Below, piece after piece: positions 41,487 to 50,135 of a stretch of DNA of 64,000 nucleotides; position 1 is the stretch's first letter, and each line of letters starts with the position of its first letter. Origin of the DNA: Microbispora sp. H11081 (GTDB lineage Bacteria > Actinomycetota > Actinomycetes > Streptosporangiales > Streptosporangiaceae); the NCBI RefSeq assembly GCF_012999535.1, contig NZ_JABBWV010000005.1, positions 124,001-188,000 on the forward strand, given 5' to 3'. The notes under the pieces are model-generated. The model was given only the letters and a program-made list of their open reading frames with translations. It was not told where the DNA came from and did no database searches. A program made the position numbers and the translations under genes.

Positions 41487-41534
41487 TGCAATTCGCTTTC
41501 AACGCCCATGCCGTCGTTTGCAGGTCGCTTTCAA
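41487..41534. promoter_or_regulatory. 16-bp direct repeat pair between the secreted-protein and SARP genes
   Basis: TGCAATTCGCTTTCAA (41487-41502) and TGCAGGTCGCTTTCAA (41519-41534) match at 14 of 16 bases, with a 32-bp period, about three helical turns. SARP regulators bind direct repeats, so the divergent AfsR-like protein could act here. Read on the bottom strand each unit begins TTGAAA, a -35-like hexamer. Confidence 0.5.
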
Positions 41535-41633
41535 GTACCTGTACACAAATTGAACGACGCGCCCGGTCCTACTGCAGCCGCCCGGCACGATCTATCATTT
41601 GGTCGGAAATCTTGCCATTGGGAGACAGGTCAC

Positions 41634-44618
41634 ATGCCTGATCACGCCGCCGCGGACGGCCTGCGCTTCGCCGTGCTGGGCCCTGTCCTGGCCTGGCGTG
41701 ACAGCGCGGAGCTCGATCTCGGCACGCCGTTGCAACGCTCCATCCTCGCCATGCTGCTGCTGCGGGAGGGACACGCGGTCACGCCGGACGAGATGATCGA
41801 CGGCGTTTGGGGGGAGGAGGCGCCGCCGCGCGCGCTCGGCGCGCTGCGCACCTACGTGTCCCGCCTGCGCACCATCCTGGAGCCGGACCGGTCGCCGAGG
41901 ACGCCGCCGCGGCTGCTGACCTCGGTGGGCCGGGGGTACGCGCTGCGGCTCGAACCCGCCCGGTTCGACCTCGCCGTCTTCGAGCGCGAGTGCGCCGCCG
42001 CCGATTCCGACCGCCGTACGGGCCAAGCGGAGGAGGCCGCCCAGCGGCTGCGTACCGCCCTGCGCCTGTGGTCGGGCGAACCACTGGCCGGCGCGGTCGG
42101 CCCGTACGCCGAGCACCAGCGCGGCCGGCTGGCCGAGCGCCGGATGAGCGCGGTCGAGACGCTCATCGAGCTCGACCTGGAGCTGGGCAGGCACGCGGAG
42201 ATCATCTCCGAGCTGCTCGCGCTCGCCGCGCAACACCCGCTGCGCGAGCGGTTACGCGCCCAGCTCATGCTCGCCTACTACCGCTGCGGCAGGCAGGCAG
42301 AGGCGCTGTCGGTCTTCACCGAGACCAGGCAGGCGCTGGTGGAGGAGCTCGGCATCGAGCCCGGAGCCGAGCTGACCGGCCTGCACCGGCGGATCCTCGC
42401 CGCCGACCCCTCCCTCATCCACACACCCCCTCCCGTACGGCTCTCGCACCCGGACGGCCACGATGACGCCGCGGCGGCCGGGGCCACTCCCGCGATCGAG
42501 ATGCCGAGACCGGCGCAGCTGCCCGCGGCGGTCTCCGACTTCACCGGACGCACCCGCCTGGTGCACCGGCTGCTCGCGCTGCTCCGCGGAGAAGGGTCGG
42601 GGGAGGGCGTGCCGATCGCCGCGATGTCGGGCATCGGCGGCGTGGGCAAGACCACCCTGGCCGTCCATGTGGCCCATCTCGCCGGGGACCTGTTCCCCGA
42701 CGGACAGCTCTACGCCGACCTCCGCGGATATGGCGCCGAGCCGACCGCGCCCGAGACGGCGCTGGTCGCGTTCCTGCGCGCGCTGGGCATCCCGATGGAC
42801 GTGATCCCCGACGGCCTGGCCGAGCGCTCCGCGCTGTTCCGTTCGCTGCTCGCCGAGCGCAGGATGCTGGTGCTGCTCGACAACGCCCGCGACGCCGAGC
42901 AGGTCGAGCACCTGCTGCCCGGCTCACCCGGCTGCGCGGCGATCATCACCAGCCGCGGCAAGCTTGCCGACCTGCCCGCGGCCCGGCTCGTCGACCTCGA
43001 CGTGATGGAGCCGGAGGAGGCGCTGTCGCTGCTCGCGGCGGTCGCGGGCCCCGACAGGGTGGCGGCGGAACGGGCCGCCGCCATGGACGTGGTCGCCGCC
43101 TGCGGTTTCCTGCCGCTGGCCGTGCGCATCGTCGCCGCGAGGCTCGCCTCCCGCCCGTCGTGGACGGTGGCCTCACTGGTCCCCAGGCTCGCGGACGAGC
43201 GCCGCCGCCTGGACGAGATGAAGATCGGCAACCTGGCGGTCTCTGCGACGTTCGCGCTCGGTTACGGCCAGTTGGACGCCCGGCAGGCGCGGGCGTTCCG
43301 GCTGCTCTCGCTGCCCGCGGGCTCGGACATCTCGGCCCTGGCGGCGGCGGCCGTGCTCGGCCTCACCCCGGCGGAGGCCGAGGACGTGATCGAGTCGCTG
43401 GTCGACGCCAGCCTGCTGGAGGCTCCCGCGCGGGGCCGCTACCGTTTCCACGACCTGCTCAAACTGTTCGCCCGGCGTCAGGCGGAGGACGCGGAGGAGC
43501 CGGAGTCGCGCGCGCTCGCCCTGCGGCGGCTGCTCGGTTTCTACCTGGCCTCGGCGGGCGCGGCCCACCGGCTGGCCTACGAGGGCAGCGCGATCGCCGA
43601 GGCCCTCACGGACCTGGGCGTGCTCGGCCATTCCTTCTCCTCCGCCGACGAGGCCGTGGCCTGGATGTCGGCGGAGGCCGAGGACATCTTCGGAGCCGTG
43701 GCCCAGGCGTACGAGTCGGGCGGCAACCTGCTCGCGGCGGCCGACCTGCTGCTTGCGCTCGAGCCGCTGCTGGAGGCGGGCACCAGCCAGCGCGAGTTCG
43801 AGCAGCGCACCTCCGCGCTGCTCACAGCGGCCCATCGGGCCGGCGAGCGGCGCGGCGAGATGCGCTGCCGCTACGTCCTCGGGCGGGCGCTTTTCGGGGC
43901 GAACCGGCTGGCCGAGGCCGAGTCGCACTTCCTCGCCGCGCGGGCGCTCGGCGAGGAGACCGGCGACCACATCGTGCTGGGTGAGACCTGCAACGCGCTG
44001 GCGGTCGTCGCGGGCCGGCGCCGGCGCCACACCGAGGCGCTCGAATGGTTCGACCGGGCAACGGCGGTCTACCGAGAGGTGGGCAACCCCGCGGGAGAGG
44101 CGCTGGCGTCGTGCTACTCGGCCCGCGACCACCTGGGCCTCGGGCGGCCCGACGAGGCCATCGCCGCGGCCGAGCGCGGGCTCGCGGTCTTCTCCGAGAT
44201 CGGCAGCGGCGCGGGAACGGCGCGGGCCCGCTACCACCTGGGCAACGTGCTGTCGCATGTCGGGCGGCTCAACGAGGCCGTCGTCCACCACGCCGAGTGC
44301 CTGACCTTCTTCCGGGCGAGCAACCAGAGGGTCTGGGAGCAGCGGGTCTGCTACCGGCTGGCCGCCACGTTCATCGCCGCCGGGCGGTTCGCGGAGGCCG
44401 CCAGGCACGCCGAGCAGGCGCTGACCGTGAGCCGCGAGATCACCCACCCGTACGGCGAGGCGCAGTCACTGGCCGCCCTCGGCAAGGCCCTGGCGAGCCT
44501 CGGGGAGACCGGCAGGGGCAGGCAGGCCCTGGTCAAGGCCCTCGACATCTTCACCAGGCTCGGTTCCCCCGAGGCCGACGACATCGGCGCGCTGCTGGCC
44601 GAACAGGTCGAGACCTGA
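41634..44618 (+). CDS. AfsR/SARP-family regulator with BTAD, NB-ARC and TPR domains
   Basis: 994 residues from ATG 41634, with GGGAGACAGG upstream; the open frame extends further but overlaps the divergent gene. Order: OmpR-type winged helix about 8-95 (LRFAVLGPVLAWRDSAELDL), BTAD about 100-245, NB-ARC about 300-545 with Walker A GIGGVGKTTLA near 333 and Walker B MLVLLDNARD near 412, then TPR-like helices to the end (AGRFAEAARHAEQALTVSRE). Such proteins activate secondary-metabolite or developmental genes. No biosynthetic cluster adjoins it; the nearest target is the secreted-protein gene. Confidence 0.93.
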   Translation: MPDHAAADGLRFAVLGPVLAWRDSAELDLGTPLQRSILAMLLLREGHAVTPDEMIDGVWGEEAPPRALGALRTYVSRLRTILEPDRSPRTPPRLLTSVGRGYALRLEPARFDLAVFERECAAADSDRRTGQAEEAAQRLRTALRLWSGEPLAGAVGPYAEHQRGRLAERRMSAVETLIELDLELGRHAEIISELLALAAQHPLRERLRAQLMLAYYRCGRQAEALSVFTETRQALVEELGIEPGAELTGLHRRILAADPSLIHTPPPVRLSHPDGHDDAAAAGATPAIEMPRPAQLPAAVSDFTGRTRLVHRLLALLRGEGSGEGVPIAAMSGIGGVGKTTLAVHVAHLAGDLFPDGQLYADLRGYGAEPTAPETALVAFLRALGIPMDVIPDGLAERSALFRSLLAERRMLVLLDNARDAEQVEHLLPGSPGCAAIITSRGKLADLPAARLVDLDVMEPEEALSLLAAVAGPDRVAAERAAAMDVVAACGFLPLAVRIVAARLASRPSWTVASLVPRLADERRRLDEMKIGNLAVSATFALGYGQLDARQARAFRLLSLPAGSDISALAAAAVLGLTPAEAEDVIESLVDASLLEAPARGRYRFHDLLKLFARRQAEDAEEPESRALALRRLLGFYLASAGAAHRLAYEGSAIAEALTDLGVLGHSFSSADEAVAWMSAEAEDIFGAVAQAYESGGNLLAAADLLLALEPLLEAGTSQREFEQRTSALLTAAHRAGERRGEMRCRYVLGRALFGANRLAEAESHFLAARALGEETGDHIVLGETCNALAVVAGRRRRHTEALEWFDRATAVYREVGNPAGEALASCYSARDHLGLGRPDEAIAAAERGLAVFSEIGSGAGTARARYHLGNVLSHVGRLNEAVVHHAECLTFFRASNQRVWEQRVCYRLAATFIAAGRFAEAARHAEQALTVSREITHPYGEAQSLAALGKALASLGETGRGRQALVKALDIFTRLGSPEADDIGALLAEQVET

Positions 44619-44877
44619 GCCGAGCCGCGGGTCGTCGTCGAGCCTGCTCATCCGAACATGGTTGATCACAGCGAATACCCGTCTTCGTCTCTGGGCCGGT
44701 AATCGCCCGGCCGGCCGCCCGTCGTCACTGGGACGCGCAGGGGGCCCGGATCCTTACCGGTGCGCCCCGTGACGACTCGCCGCCTCACGTCGGCGACCGG
44801 CCGGGCTTCCCGAGCGGGCTCCGAACCCCCCCGAAGTCCGCTCAGGACCACTGTCCACCCGGCCGTTCAAACTCCGA
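44619..44877. other. 259-bp intergenic gap between convergent genes
   Basis: I find no gene, clear hairpin or repeat here. The GC content is slightly lower around 44640-44710. Confidence 0.3.
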
Positions 44878-46347
44878 TCAACGTGGGCTTGCAACGTCGA
44901 GGAAGCCCTCGGCGATCAGCGGGCGCAGCGCGGCGGGAGCCCGCCCGATCACGTCGCCGGGGTCCTCTCCGGTCAGCTCGGCGATGGCGGCGAGCAGCGG
45001 CCGCGTGGGCAGGTCGCCGTCGCACACGCCGGCCAGGGCCGCCTCCACCGTCCCCACGGTGACCGTACGACGCGCGCCCCTGGTCTGCCGCAGGACGATA
45101 CGGGAGGGGTCGTCGGCGCCGGGCGGGCCGACGCGCTCCTCCACCACTCCCTCCGCCGGCTTCAGGCGCGCGTCGAGCAGGTCCTCGTCGGACAGTTCGT
45201 GGGCGGTGCGCGCCGCGCGCAGGACCGCCTCGACCAGCGCGCCGGAGGGCGGCTCGACCGGCTGCCTCATCTCCTCCACCCGCACGAGCGGGCTCACCGA
45301 CCCGGAGTCGTGCAGGGCGATCCAGCCGAAGCCGACGCCGGTCACGTCCATCGACTCGAACCAGGCGAGCCACTCGTCGTAGCGCTCGCGGTAGGCCGAC
45401 GTGCCGTGCTCCGCGGAGTCGCGCAGCCACAGCTCGACGTACTCGGCCGGGTCCTGCACGTCGCGCTGCACGGCCCAGCCGTCGCAGCCGGTCTCCGTGA
45501 GCCAGCCGCCCACCCTGTCCTGCCAGTCCTCGCCCTTCACGTGCAGCCAGTTGGCGAGGAAGCGCGCCCGGCCGCCCTGGGCGAGGTGCCGGGGGGTGCG
45601 GTGCACGAGGTCGCGGCAGAACTCGTCGCCCCGCCCGCCGGCCTCTCGGTAGGTGTATCTGGCCTCGGGCGCGATGACGAACGGGGGGTTGGACACCACG
45701 AGGTCGAACCGCTCGCCGTCCACGGGCTCGTACATCGAGCCCTCGCGCGCCTCGACGCCGGTCACGCCGGACAGGCCCCAGCTGAGGCGGGCCAGCCGCA
45801 GCGCCCTGCGGTTCACGTCGGTCGCGACGATGCGCTCCGCCCTGCTCGCCAGGTGCAGCGCCTGCACGCCGCAGCCGGTGCCGAGGTCGAGCGCCCGCTC
45901 GACCGGCGCGGTCCAGCCGAGCTGGGCGAGGTTGGCCGAGGCGCCGCCCGCTCCCACCACGTGGTCGGGCCGCAGTGAGGGGTCACCGGGCCGCACCTTC
46001 CTGTCGGACACCACGTACGCCGTGTCGCCGGTGCCGGTGTCCCACGGCTGCAGGTGCACGGTGGCCTGTACGGAGTCGCCCAGGCGCACCAGCAGCCCGG
46101 TCTCGATGAGGTCCTGCAGCGGGAGGTCGGCGGCGGCCATGCTCACCGGGGCGCCGAGCCACCACAGGCGGATCAGCGCGGCGAGGGGGTCGGCGTCCCT
46201 GGTTGCGCGCAGCGCGGGCACGATCTCCTCGCGGGCCAAGGCGGAGGCGGCCATGTCGCCCAGCCGCTCACGCACGCCGTCGATCGTGTAACCGGTTTCC
46301 ACGAACCTCTCACGAAGCCGCCGGACCAGGTCGGAAGGGGCGTCCAC
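44878..46347 (-). CDS. Class I SAM-dependent methyltransferase, HemK/PrmC-like
   Basis: 489 residues from GTG 46347, 9 bp after the TetR stop. The central Rossmann domain has the SAM motif ALDLGTGCGVQALHLAS near residue 152 and the catalytic motif VVSNPPFVIAP near 217, the NPPF/Y signature of N-methyltransferases acting on glutamine or adenine. An N-terminal winged-helix-like region and a C-terminal domain of about 170 residues make it much longer than PrmC, matching a large actinobacterial group annotated as methyltransferase or transferase. The substrate is unknown. Confidence 0.85.
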   Translation of the reverse strand: MDAPSDLVRRLRERFVETGYTIDGVRERLGDMAASALAREEIVPALRATRDADPLAALIRLWWLGAPVSMAAADLPLQDLIETGLLVRLGDSVQATVHLQPWDTGTGDTAYVVSDRKVRPGDPSLRPDHVVGAGGASANLAQLGWTAPVERALDLGTGCGVQALHLASRAERIVATDVNRRALRLARLSWGLSGVTGVEAREGSMYEPVDGERFDLVVSNPPFVIAPEARYTYREAGGRGDEFCRDLVHRTPRHLAQGGRARFLANWLHVKGEDWQDRVGGWLTETGCDGWAVQRDVQDPAEYVELWLRDSAEHGTSAYRERYDEWLAWFESMDVTGVGFGWIALHDSGSVSPLVRVEEMRQPVEPPSGALVEAVLRAARTAHELSDEDLLDARLKPAEGVVEERVGPPGADDPSRIVLRQTRGARRTVTVGTVEAALAGVCDGDLPTRPLLAAIAELTGEDPGDVIGRAPAALRPLIAEGFLDVASPR

Positions 46348-46356
46348 AGATCGAAT

Positions 46357-46947
46357 CTACGGCATCTTGAGGCTGTTCCAGGCGGCCTCGCCCATGTCGG
46401 CGATCTCCTCCCGCGTGGGCTGGTGCGCGCCGCTGAACCACAGGCGGCACATCTCCTGCGCGGGGCCGAGCCACAGCACGTAGCACATCGTGGCGGGGAC
46501 GGGACGGAGCACGCCGTCCTTCATGTGCGGCCGCCACCACTCGGCGACCTGCCGGAAGAAGTCGCGCCGCGACTCCGCGACCTCCGGGCCGCCCGGCTCG
46601 TTGCGCCGGGGCGGCCGCTCGCTGATCAGCAGGCGGGCCCGTTCCGGATGCTCGCCGCACCACGCCATGTGCATCGCGACGATCGCCTCGATGCCGGCGC
46701 GGGCGTCCTCGTGGCGGACGAGTTCGCCGACGAACGCGGCCTGGTACATGTCGAGGATCTCGGCGTAGAGCACGCCGAAGACGTGCTCCTTGCTCGTGAA
46801 GTGGTGATAGAAGCTGCCCACGCTGACGCCGCTCTCCTGCCGGAGGCTGGCCAGGGTGGTGGCCGAGACGCCGCTCTGGCTGAACCTGCGCAGGGCGCCC
46901 TCGATGATCCTGGCCCTGCCGTCCCGCGCGCTTTTCGCGTTCTTCAC
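46357..46947 (-). CDS. TetR family transcriptional regulator
   Basis: 196 residues from GTG 46947, which overlaps the stop of the acetyltransferase gene in a GTGA junction and so supports this start. The N-terminal helix-turn-helix is clear: ARIIEGALRRFSQSGVSATT then LRQESGVSVGSFYHHFTSKE. The C-terminal domain (about 70-196) has a C-terminal Trp/Met-rich ligand pocket. It forms an operon with GNAT and methyltransferase genes. No clean operator is visible outside coding DNA. Confidence 0.9.
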   Translation of the reverse strand: MKNAKSARDGRARIIEGALRRFSQSGVSATTLASLRQESGVSVGSFYHHFTSKEHVFGVLYAEILDMYQAAFVGELVRHEDARAGIEAIVAMHMAWCGEHPERARLLISERPPRRNEPGGPEVAESRRDFFRQVAEWWRPHMKDGVLRPVPATMCYVLWLGPAQEMCRLWFSGAHQPTREEIADMGEAAWNSLKMP

Positions 46948-47474
46948 ATAGTCAATGGTGAACCAACAGAACCTTGTTCTGCAAACGCGAGGCGGGCTTT
47001 GATCTCGACGGACGTGCCGAGAGTGTCGATTGTGGCAGAGGGCCACATCCTCCGCACCATTTCCAGCACTCGCCTGTTCTGGGCCATGACGTCCATGCCG
47101 ACCACGACAGCGCCGCGTACGGACGCCCGGCGCAGGAGGGTGCGCACGAGCCCGGAACCCACGCCGAGGCCCTGCCAGCGGTCGTCCACCACGAGCGCGA
47201 TCTCCACCTCGACTCCGCCGGCGCCGTCGGACAGGTGGCTCATGGCGTGCCCGATGACGGCGTCGCCGCGCAGCGCGAGCAGCGCGTCCCGCCGCTCGTC
47301 GCCTGCGACCATGGCGCGCACCAGGCTCGCGCTCGGCCTGCCGGGGCCCAGGAAGAAGCGGTTCGTCAGCGTCGCCCCCGACAGTCCCTCCAGGAAGAGC
47401 CGCACCCGCTCCTCGTCCTCGCCGGGGCGTGCCGCGCGGATGTCCACGGCGGGTCTCACCTGAGTTCCAAGCAT
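46944..47474 (-). CDS. GNAT family N-acetyltransferase
   Basis: 176 residues from ATG 47474; an upstream TTG at 47510 is less likely because it lies in the probable HxlR operator. The acetyl-CoA-binding motif is DDRWQGLGVGSGLVRTLL near residue 110, preceded by VEVEIALVV, as in the GNAT core. The N-terminal DIRAARPGEDERV-like opening is usual for this superfamily. Substrate unknown. It is first in a three-gene operon with TetR and methyltransferase genes. Confidence 0.85.
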   Translation of the reverse strand: MLGTQVRPAVDIRAARPGEDEERVRLFLEGLSGATLTNRFFLGPGRPSASLVRAMVAGDERRDALLALRGDAVIGHAMSHLSDGAGGVEVEIALVVDDRWQGLGVGSGLVRTLLRRASVRGAVVVGMDVMAQNRRVLEMVRRMWPSATIDTLGTSVEIKARLAFAEQGSVGSPLTM

Positions 47475-47497
47475 GGACTCAGGGTTCCGTACGATAG

Positions 47498-47520
47498 CTG
47501 AGTCTGTCAACTAGACTTAG
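47498..47520. promoter_or_regulatory. Inverted repeat, probable operator of the HxlR regulator
   Basis: CTGAGTCT-N7-AGACTTAG is an 8-bp inverted repeat with one mismatch. It lies between the divergent acetyltransferase and HxlR-type genes, 26 bp before the latter's start. Size and position suit a dimeric winged-helix regulator controlling both directions. Confidence 0.55.
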
Positions 47521-47545
47521 ATGTCGGCGGGAGGTTGCGGTTACG

Positions 47546-48022
47546 ATGCGCGACATGCGGCGTTATCGGGTGGACAACTGCTCCATCGAGCGAACCCTCG
47601 CCGTGGTGGGCGAGAAGTGGACGTTCCTCGTCCTCCGTGAGGCGTTCAACGGCATCCGGCGTTTCGCCGACCTGCAGACGCGCACCGGCGCCCCCCGGCA
47701 GGTGCTCAGCGCGCGGCTGTCGCGGCTCGTCGACGAGGGACTGCTGCGCAAGGTGCCCTACCAGGAGCCCGGCCAGCGCCAGCGCGACGAGTACCGGCTC
47801 ACGCAGAAGGGCCTCGACCTCTACCCGATCATGATCGCGCTCATGCACTGGGGCGACCGCTACCTGGCCGATCCCGAGGGCCCGCCGGTCGTGGTGAGCC
47901 ACCGCGACTGCGGCGCGCCCATCGCGCTGCACCTCGTGTGCGAGGACGGCCACGAGATCGGCGGCCCGCGCGAGGTCACTCCCCATCCGGGTCCCGGCGC
48001 CCGGCTGAGCACCCCCGCCTGA
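47546..48022 (+). CDS. HxlR family winged-helix regulator
   Basis: 158 residues from ATG 47546, with GGGAGG upstream. The family hallmark is clear: Cys-containing NCSIERTLAVVGEKWTFLVL, then REAFNGIRRFADLQTRTGAP and LSARLSRLVDEGLL, ending LTQKGLDLYPIMIALMHWGD. The N-terminal Cys may sense electrophiles or disulfide stress as in HypR/QorR-like members. C-terminal Cys and His (SHRDCGAPI, HLVCEDGHE) could bind metal. Its stop codon lies in a 12-bp tandem repeat. Confidence 0.9.
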   Translation: MRDMRRYRVDNCSIERTLAVVGEKWTFLVLREAFNGIRRFADLQTRTGAPRQVLSARLSRLVDEGLLRKVPYQEPGQRQRDEYRLTQKGLDLYPIMIALMHWGDRYLADPEGPPVVVSHRDCGAPIALHLVCEDGHEIGGPREVTPHPGPGARLSTPA

Positions 48023-48048
48023 GACACCGCCTGAGACACCGCCTGAGA
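48016..48048. repeat. Tandem repeat, 12-bp unit x 2.7, over the hxlR-type stop codon
   Basis: CGCCTGAGACAC at 48016-48027 and 48028-48039, then CGCCTGAGA (48040-48048). The first copy contains the TGA stop at 48020-48022, so TGA recurs at 12-bp steps. Confidence 0.93.
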
Positions 48049-48083
48049 GCAGGACCACTCGTGGCGCTGCCTAGGCTGGTGGC

Positions 48084-48869
48084 GTGTACCGGTTCCTCCT
48101 CACGCGCCGCTGGGTCGGGCTGCATCTGCTCGTGCTCGCGCTGATCCCCGCCTTCTTCTTCCTGGGGACCTGGCAGTGGGGGCGGTTCGAGGAACGGTCG
48201 GCCTCCAGCGCCAGGATCACCGCCAACCTCGCCGCCGCTCCCGTGCCCATCGAGCGGCTGGACCGGCCAGGCGCCGCCGTGCCGGAGAAGGACAGGTACC
48301 GCCTCGTCACCGTCACCGGCCGCTACGACACCGCCCACGAGTTCGTGGTGCGCAGGCGCACCCTCAACACCCGGGTCGGTTTCCACGTGGTCACCCCCCT
48401 CGTCACGCCGCAGGGCGCCGTGCTGGTGAACCGTGGCTGGGTCCCCGCCGGGGCCACCGCCGACGCGCATCCGCAGGTGCCCGCGCCGCCCCCGGGGGAG
48501 GTGACCGTCACGGGACGGCTCCGCCCCGGCGAGACCAGGGAGAACACCGGCATCAGGAACCGGTCCGGGCTGCCCACCGGCCAGATCCTGCTGATCGACA
48601 CGCCCGCCCTCGCCAAGGGCCTGCCGTACGAGGTCTTCGGGGGGTTCGTCGAACTGACCGCCCAGACGCCCGCGGCGGCCGACGCGCCGGAACTGCTTCC
48701 TCCGCCGGACGTCGGCGGCGGAGGCGGCCTCAACCTGGCGTACGCCGTGCAGTGGTGGCTGTTCATCGGCATCGCGGTGGGCGGCTGGGTGCTGCTGATC
48801 CGCCGCGAGGCCCGCGATCTCCGGGCGGAGCGGGAGTCACAGGAAGTGACCGTACGCGCCGCAAGGTGA
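48084..48869 (+). CDS. SURF1 family cytochrome oxidase biogenesis protein
   Basis: 261 residues from GTG 48084. Two membrane segments flank an extracytoplasmic domain: about 12-30 (LHLLVLALIPAFFFLGTWQW) and about 222-244 (AVQWWLFIGIAVGGWVLLIR). The SURF1 signature is present: FFLGTWQWGRFEE, then VLVNRGWVP near residue 116 and NLAYAVQWWLF. It helps haem a insertion and assembly of cytochrome c oxidase. No oxidase genes adjoin. Confidence 0.9.
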   Translation: MYRFLLTRRWVGLHLLVLALIPAFFFLGTWQWGRFEERSASSARITANLAAAPVPIERLDRPGAAVPEKDRYRLVTVTGRYDTAHEFVVRRRTLNTRVGFHVVTPLVTPQGAVLVNRGWVPAGATADAHPQVPAPPPGEVTVTGRLRPGETRENTGIRNRSGLPTGQILLIDTPALAKGLPYEVFGGFVELTAQTPAAADAPELLPPPDVGGGGGLNLAYAVQWWLFIGIAVGGWVLLIRREARDLRAERESQEVTVRAAR

Positions 48870-48900
48870 GCGAACGGATACCAACCGGAGACCTCGCAGC

Positions 48901-48930
48901 TTGTACGGTGTTATCCCTTGGCCCTACCGT
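48901..48930 (+). promoter_or_regulatory. Promoter suggesting a leaderless amidohydrolase mRNA
   Basis: TTGTAC (48901-48906), an 18-bp spacer and TACCGT (48925-48930) place the transcription start near 48937, only a few bases before GTG 48939/ATG 48942. No ribosome site is present, consistent with a leaderless transcript. Confidence 0.4.
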
Positions 48931-48941
48931 TTACTACCGTG

Positions 48942-50135
48942 ATGACGCCGCTGCATACCGACCCGGAGCCGAGGCGGCGGGACTTCGTGATCATCTCGGT
49001 CGATGATCACCTGATCGAGCCGGCCGATCTCTTCGAGGACCGCCTTCCCGAGAAGTACAAGGATCTCGCGCCCAAGGTCGTGGAGACCGACGCGGGCCAC
49101 CAGGTCTGGCGGTACGGCGGCGCCACCTACCCCTGTGCGGGGCTGGACGTGGGCGCGGGCCTGCCCAAGGAACAGTGGACGCTCGATCCCGTCCGCTTCG
49201 AGGACATGCGTCCGGGCTGCTACGACATCGAGGCCCGCGTCGGCGACATGGACCGTGCCGGGATCTGGGCGGCCCTGTGCTTCCCGGGCATGCTCGCGAG
49301 CCAGGCGGGGATCACGTTCGGCCGCACCCGCGACCAGGACCTCGGGCTCGCGCTCGTACGGGCCTGGAACGACTGGCACGTCGACGTGTGGGCGGGCACC
49401 TACCCCGAGCGGATGATCGCGCTCCAGCTGCCCTGGCTCCCCGATCCCGAGATCGCGGCGAAGGAGATCAGGGCCAACGCCGCGCGCGGGTTCAAGGCCG
49501 TCGTGTTCCCCGAGTTCCCGACCCGGCTGCGGCTTCCGTCGATCCACAGCCGCCACTGGGACCCGTTCTTCGCCGCCTGCGAGGAGACTGGGACGGTCGT
49601 GTGCCTGCACACCGGCGCGTCGTCCTGGGCGCCGGTGCCGTCGCCCGACACGCCGGTCGAGGCGATCACCACGCTGATCCCGGCGAGCGCGATGTTCGCC
49701 TGCGCCGACTGGCTGTGGTCGGGGGTGGCGCTGCGCTTCCCCAAGCTGCGCGTCCTCATCGTGGAGGGCGGCGTCGGGTGGCTGCCGATGCTGGCCGAGC
49801 GGGCCGACTACGCGCTCGACCACCCGGTCGACGGCGACCCGACCTGGGAGGGCGGCCTGAAGCCCAGCGAGGTGCTGCGCCGCAACTTCTTCTTCGGCAC
49901 GCTCGACGACAGCGCGCTGAGCTCGGTGCGGCTCGCCGTCGGCATGGAGCGGGTGATGCTGGAGAGCGGCTACCCGCGCGCGGAGTCCTCCTGGCCCGAC
50001 ACCCAGCGCACGGTGGCCCGCAACCTCGGCAGCCTGCCCCCCGCCGACATCGCCAGAGTCTCGTACGGCAACGCCGCCCGGCTGTTCGGCCACCCCCTGC
50101 CCTCGCGGGCCTGGCTGCGGCAGGAACAGCTCTAG
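48942..50135 (+). CDS. Metal-dependent hydrolase of the amidohydrolase-2 (ACMSD-like) family
   Basis: 397 residues from ATG 48942 (GTG 48939 or TTG 48918 are alternatives; none has a ribosome site). The fold is a TIM barrel. ISVDDHLIEPADLFEDRLP carries the first metal motif (Asp-x-His), CLHTGASSWAPVP gives the next metal His, and the conserved acidic residue is in LESGYPRAESSWPDT. Members hydrolyse or decarboxylate aromatic or amide substrates. The CTAG at 50132-50135 ends this gene and the convergent YkvA gene at once. Substrate unknown. Confidence 0.87.
   Translation: MTPLHTDPEPRRRDFVIISVDDHLIEPADLFEDRLPEKYKDLAPKVVETDAGHQVWRYGGATYPCAGLDVGAGLPKEQWTLDPVRFEDMRPGCYDIEARVGDMDRAGIWAALCFPGMLASQAGITFGRTRDQDLGLALVRAWNDWHVDVWAGTYPERMIALQLPWLPDPEIAAKEIRANAARGFKAVVFPEFPTRLRLPSIHSRHWDPFFAACEETGTVVCLHTGASSWAPVPSPDTPVEAITTLIPASAMFACADWLWSGVALRFPKLRVLIVEGGVGWLPMLAERADYALDHPVDGDPTWEGGLKPSEVLRRNFFFGTLDDSALSSVRLAVGMERVMLESGYPRAESSWPDTQRTVARNLGSLPPADIARVSYGNAARLFGHPLPSRAWLRQEQL

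Noticed and set aside
46967-46981. Perfect palindrome CAGAAC-CTT-GTTCTG 20 bp before the TetR start
   Set aside because: It lies wholly inside the 3' coding part of the acetyltransferase gene, which overlaps the TetR gene by 4 bp, so chance or codon content is as likely as an operator.
47505-47510. TTGACA on the minus strand near the acetyltransferase gene as a -35 box
   Set aside because: No acceptable -10 element lies 16-19 bp downstream, and the bases are part of the inverted-repeat spacer.
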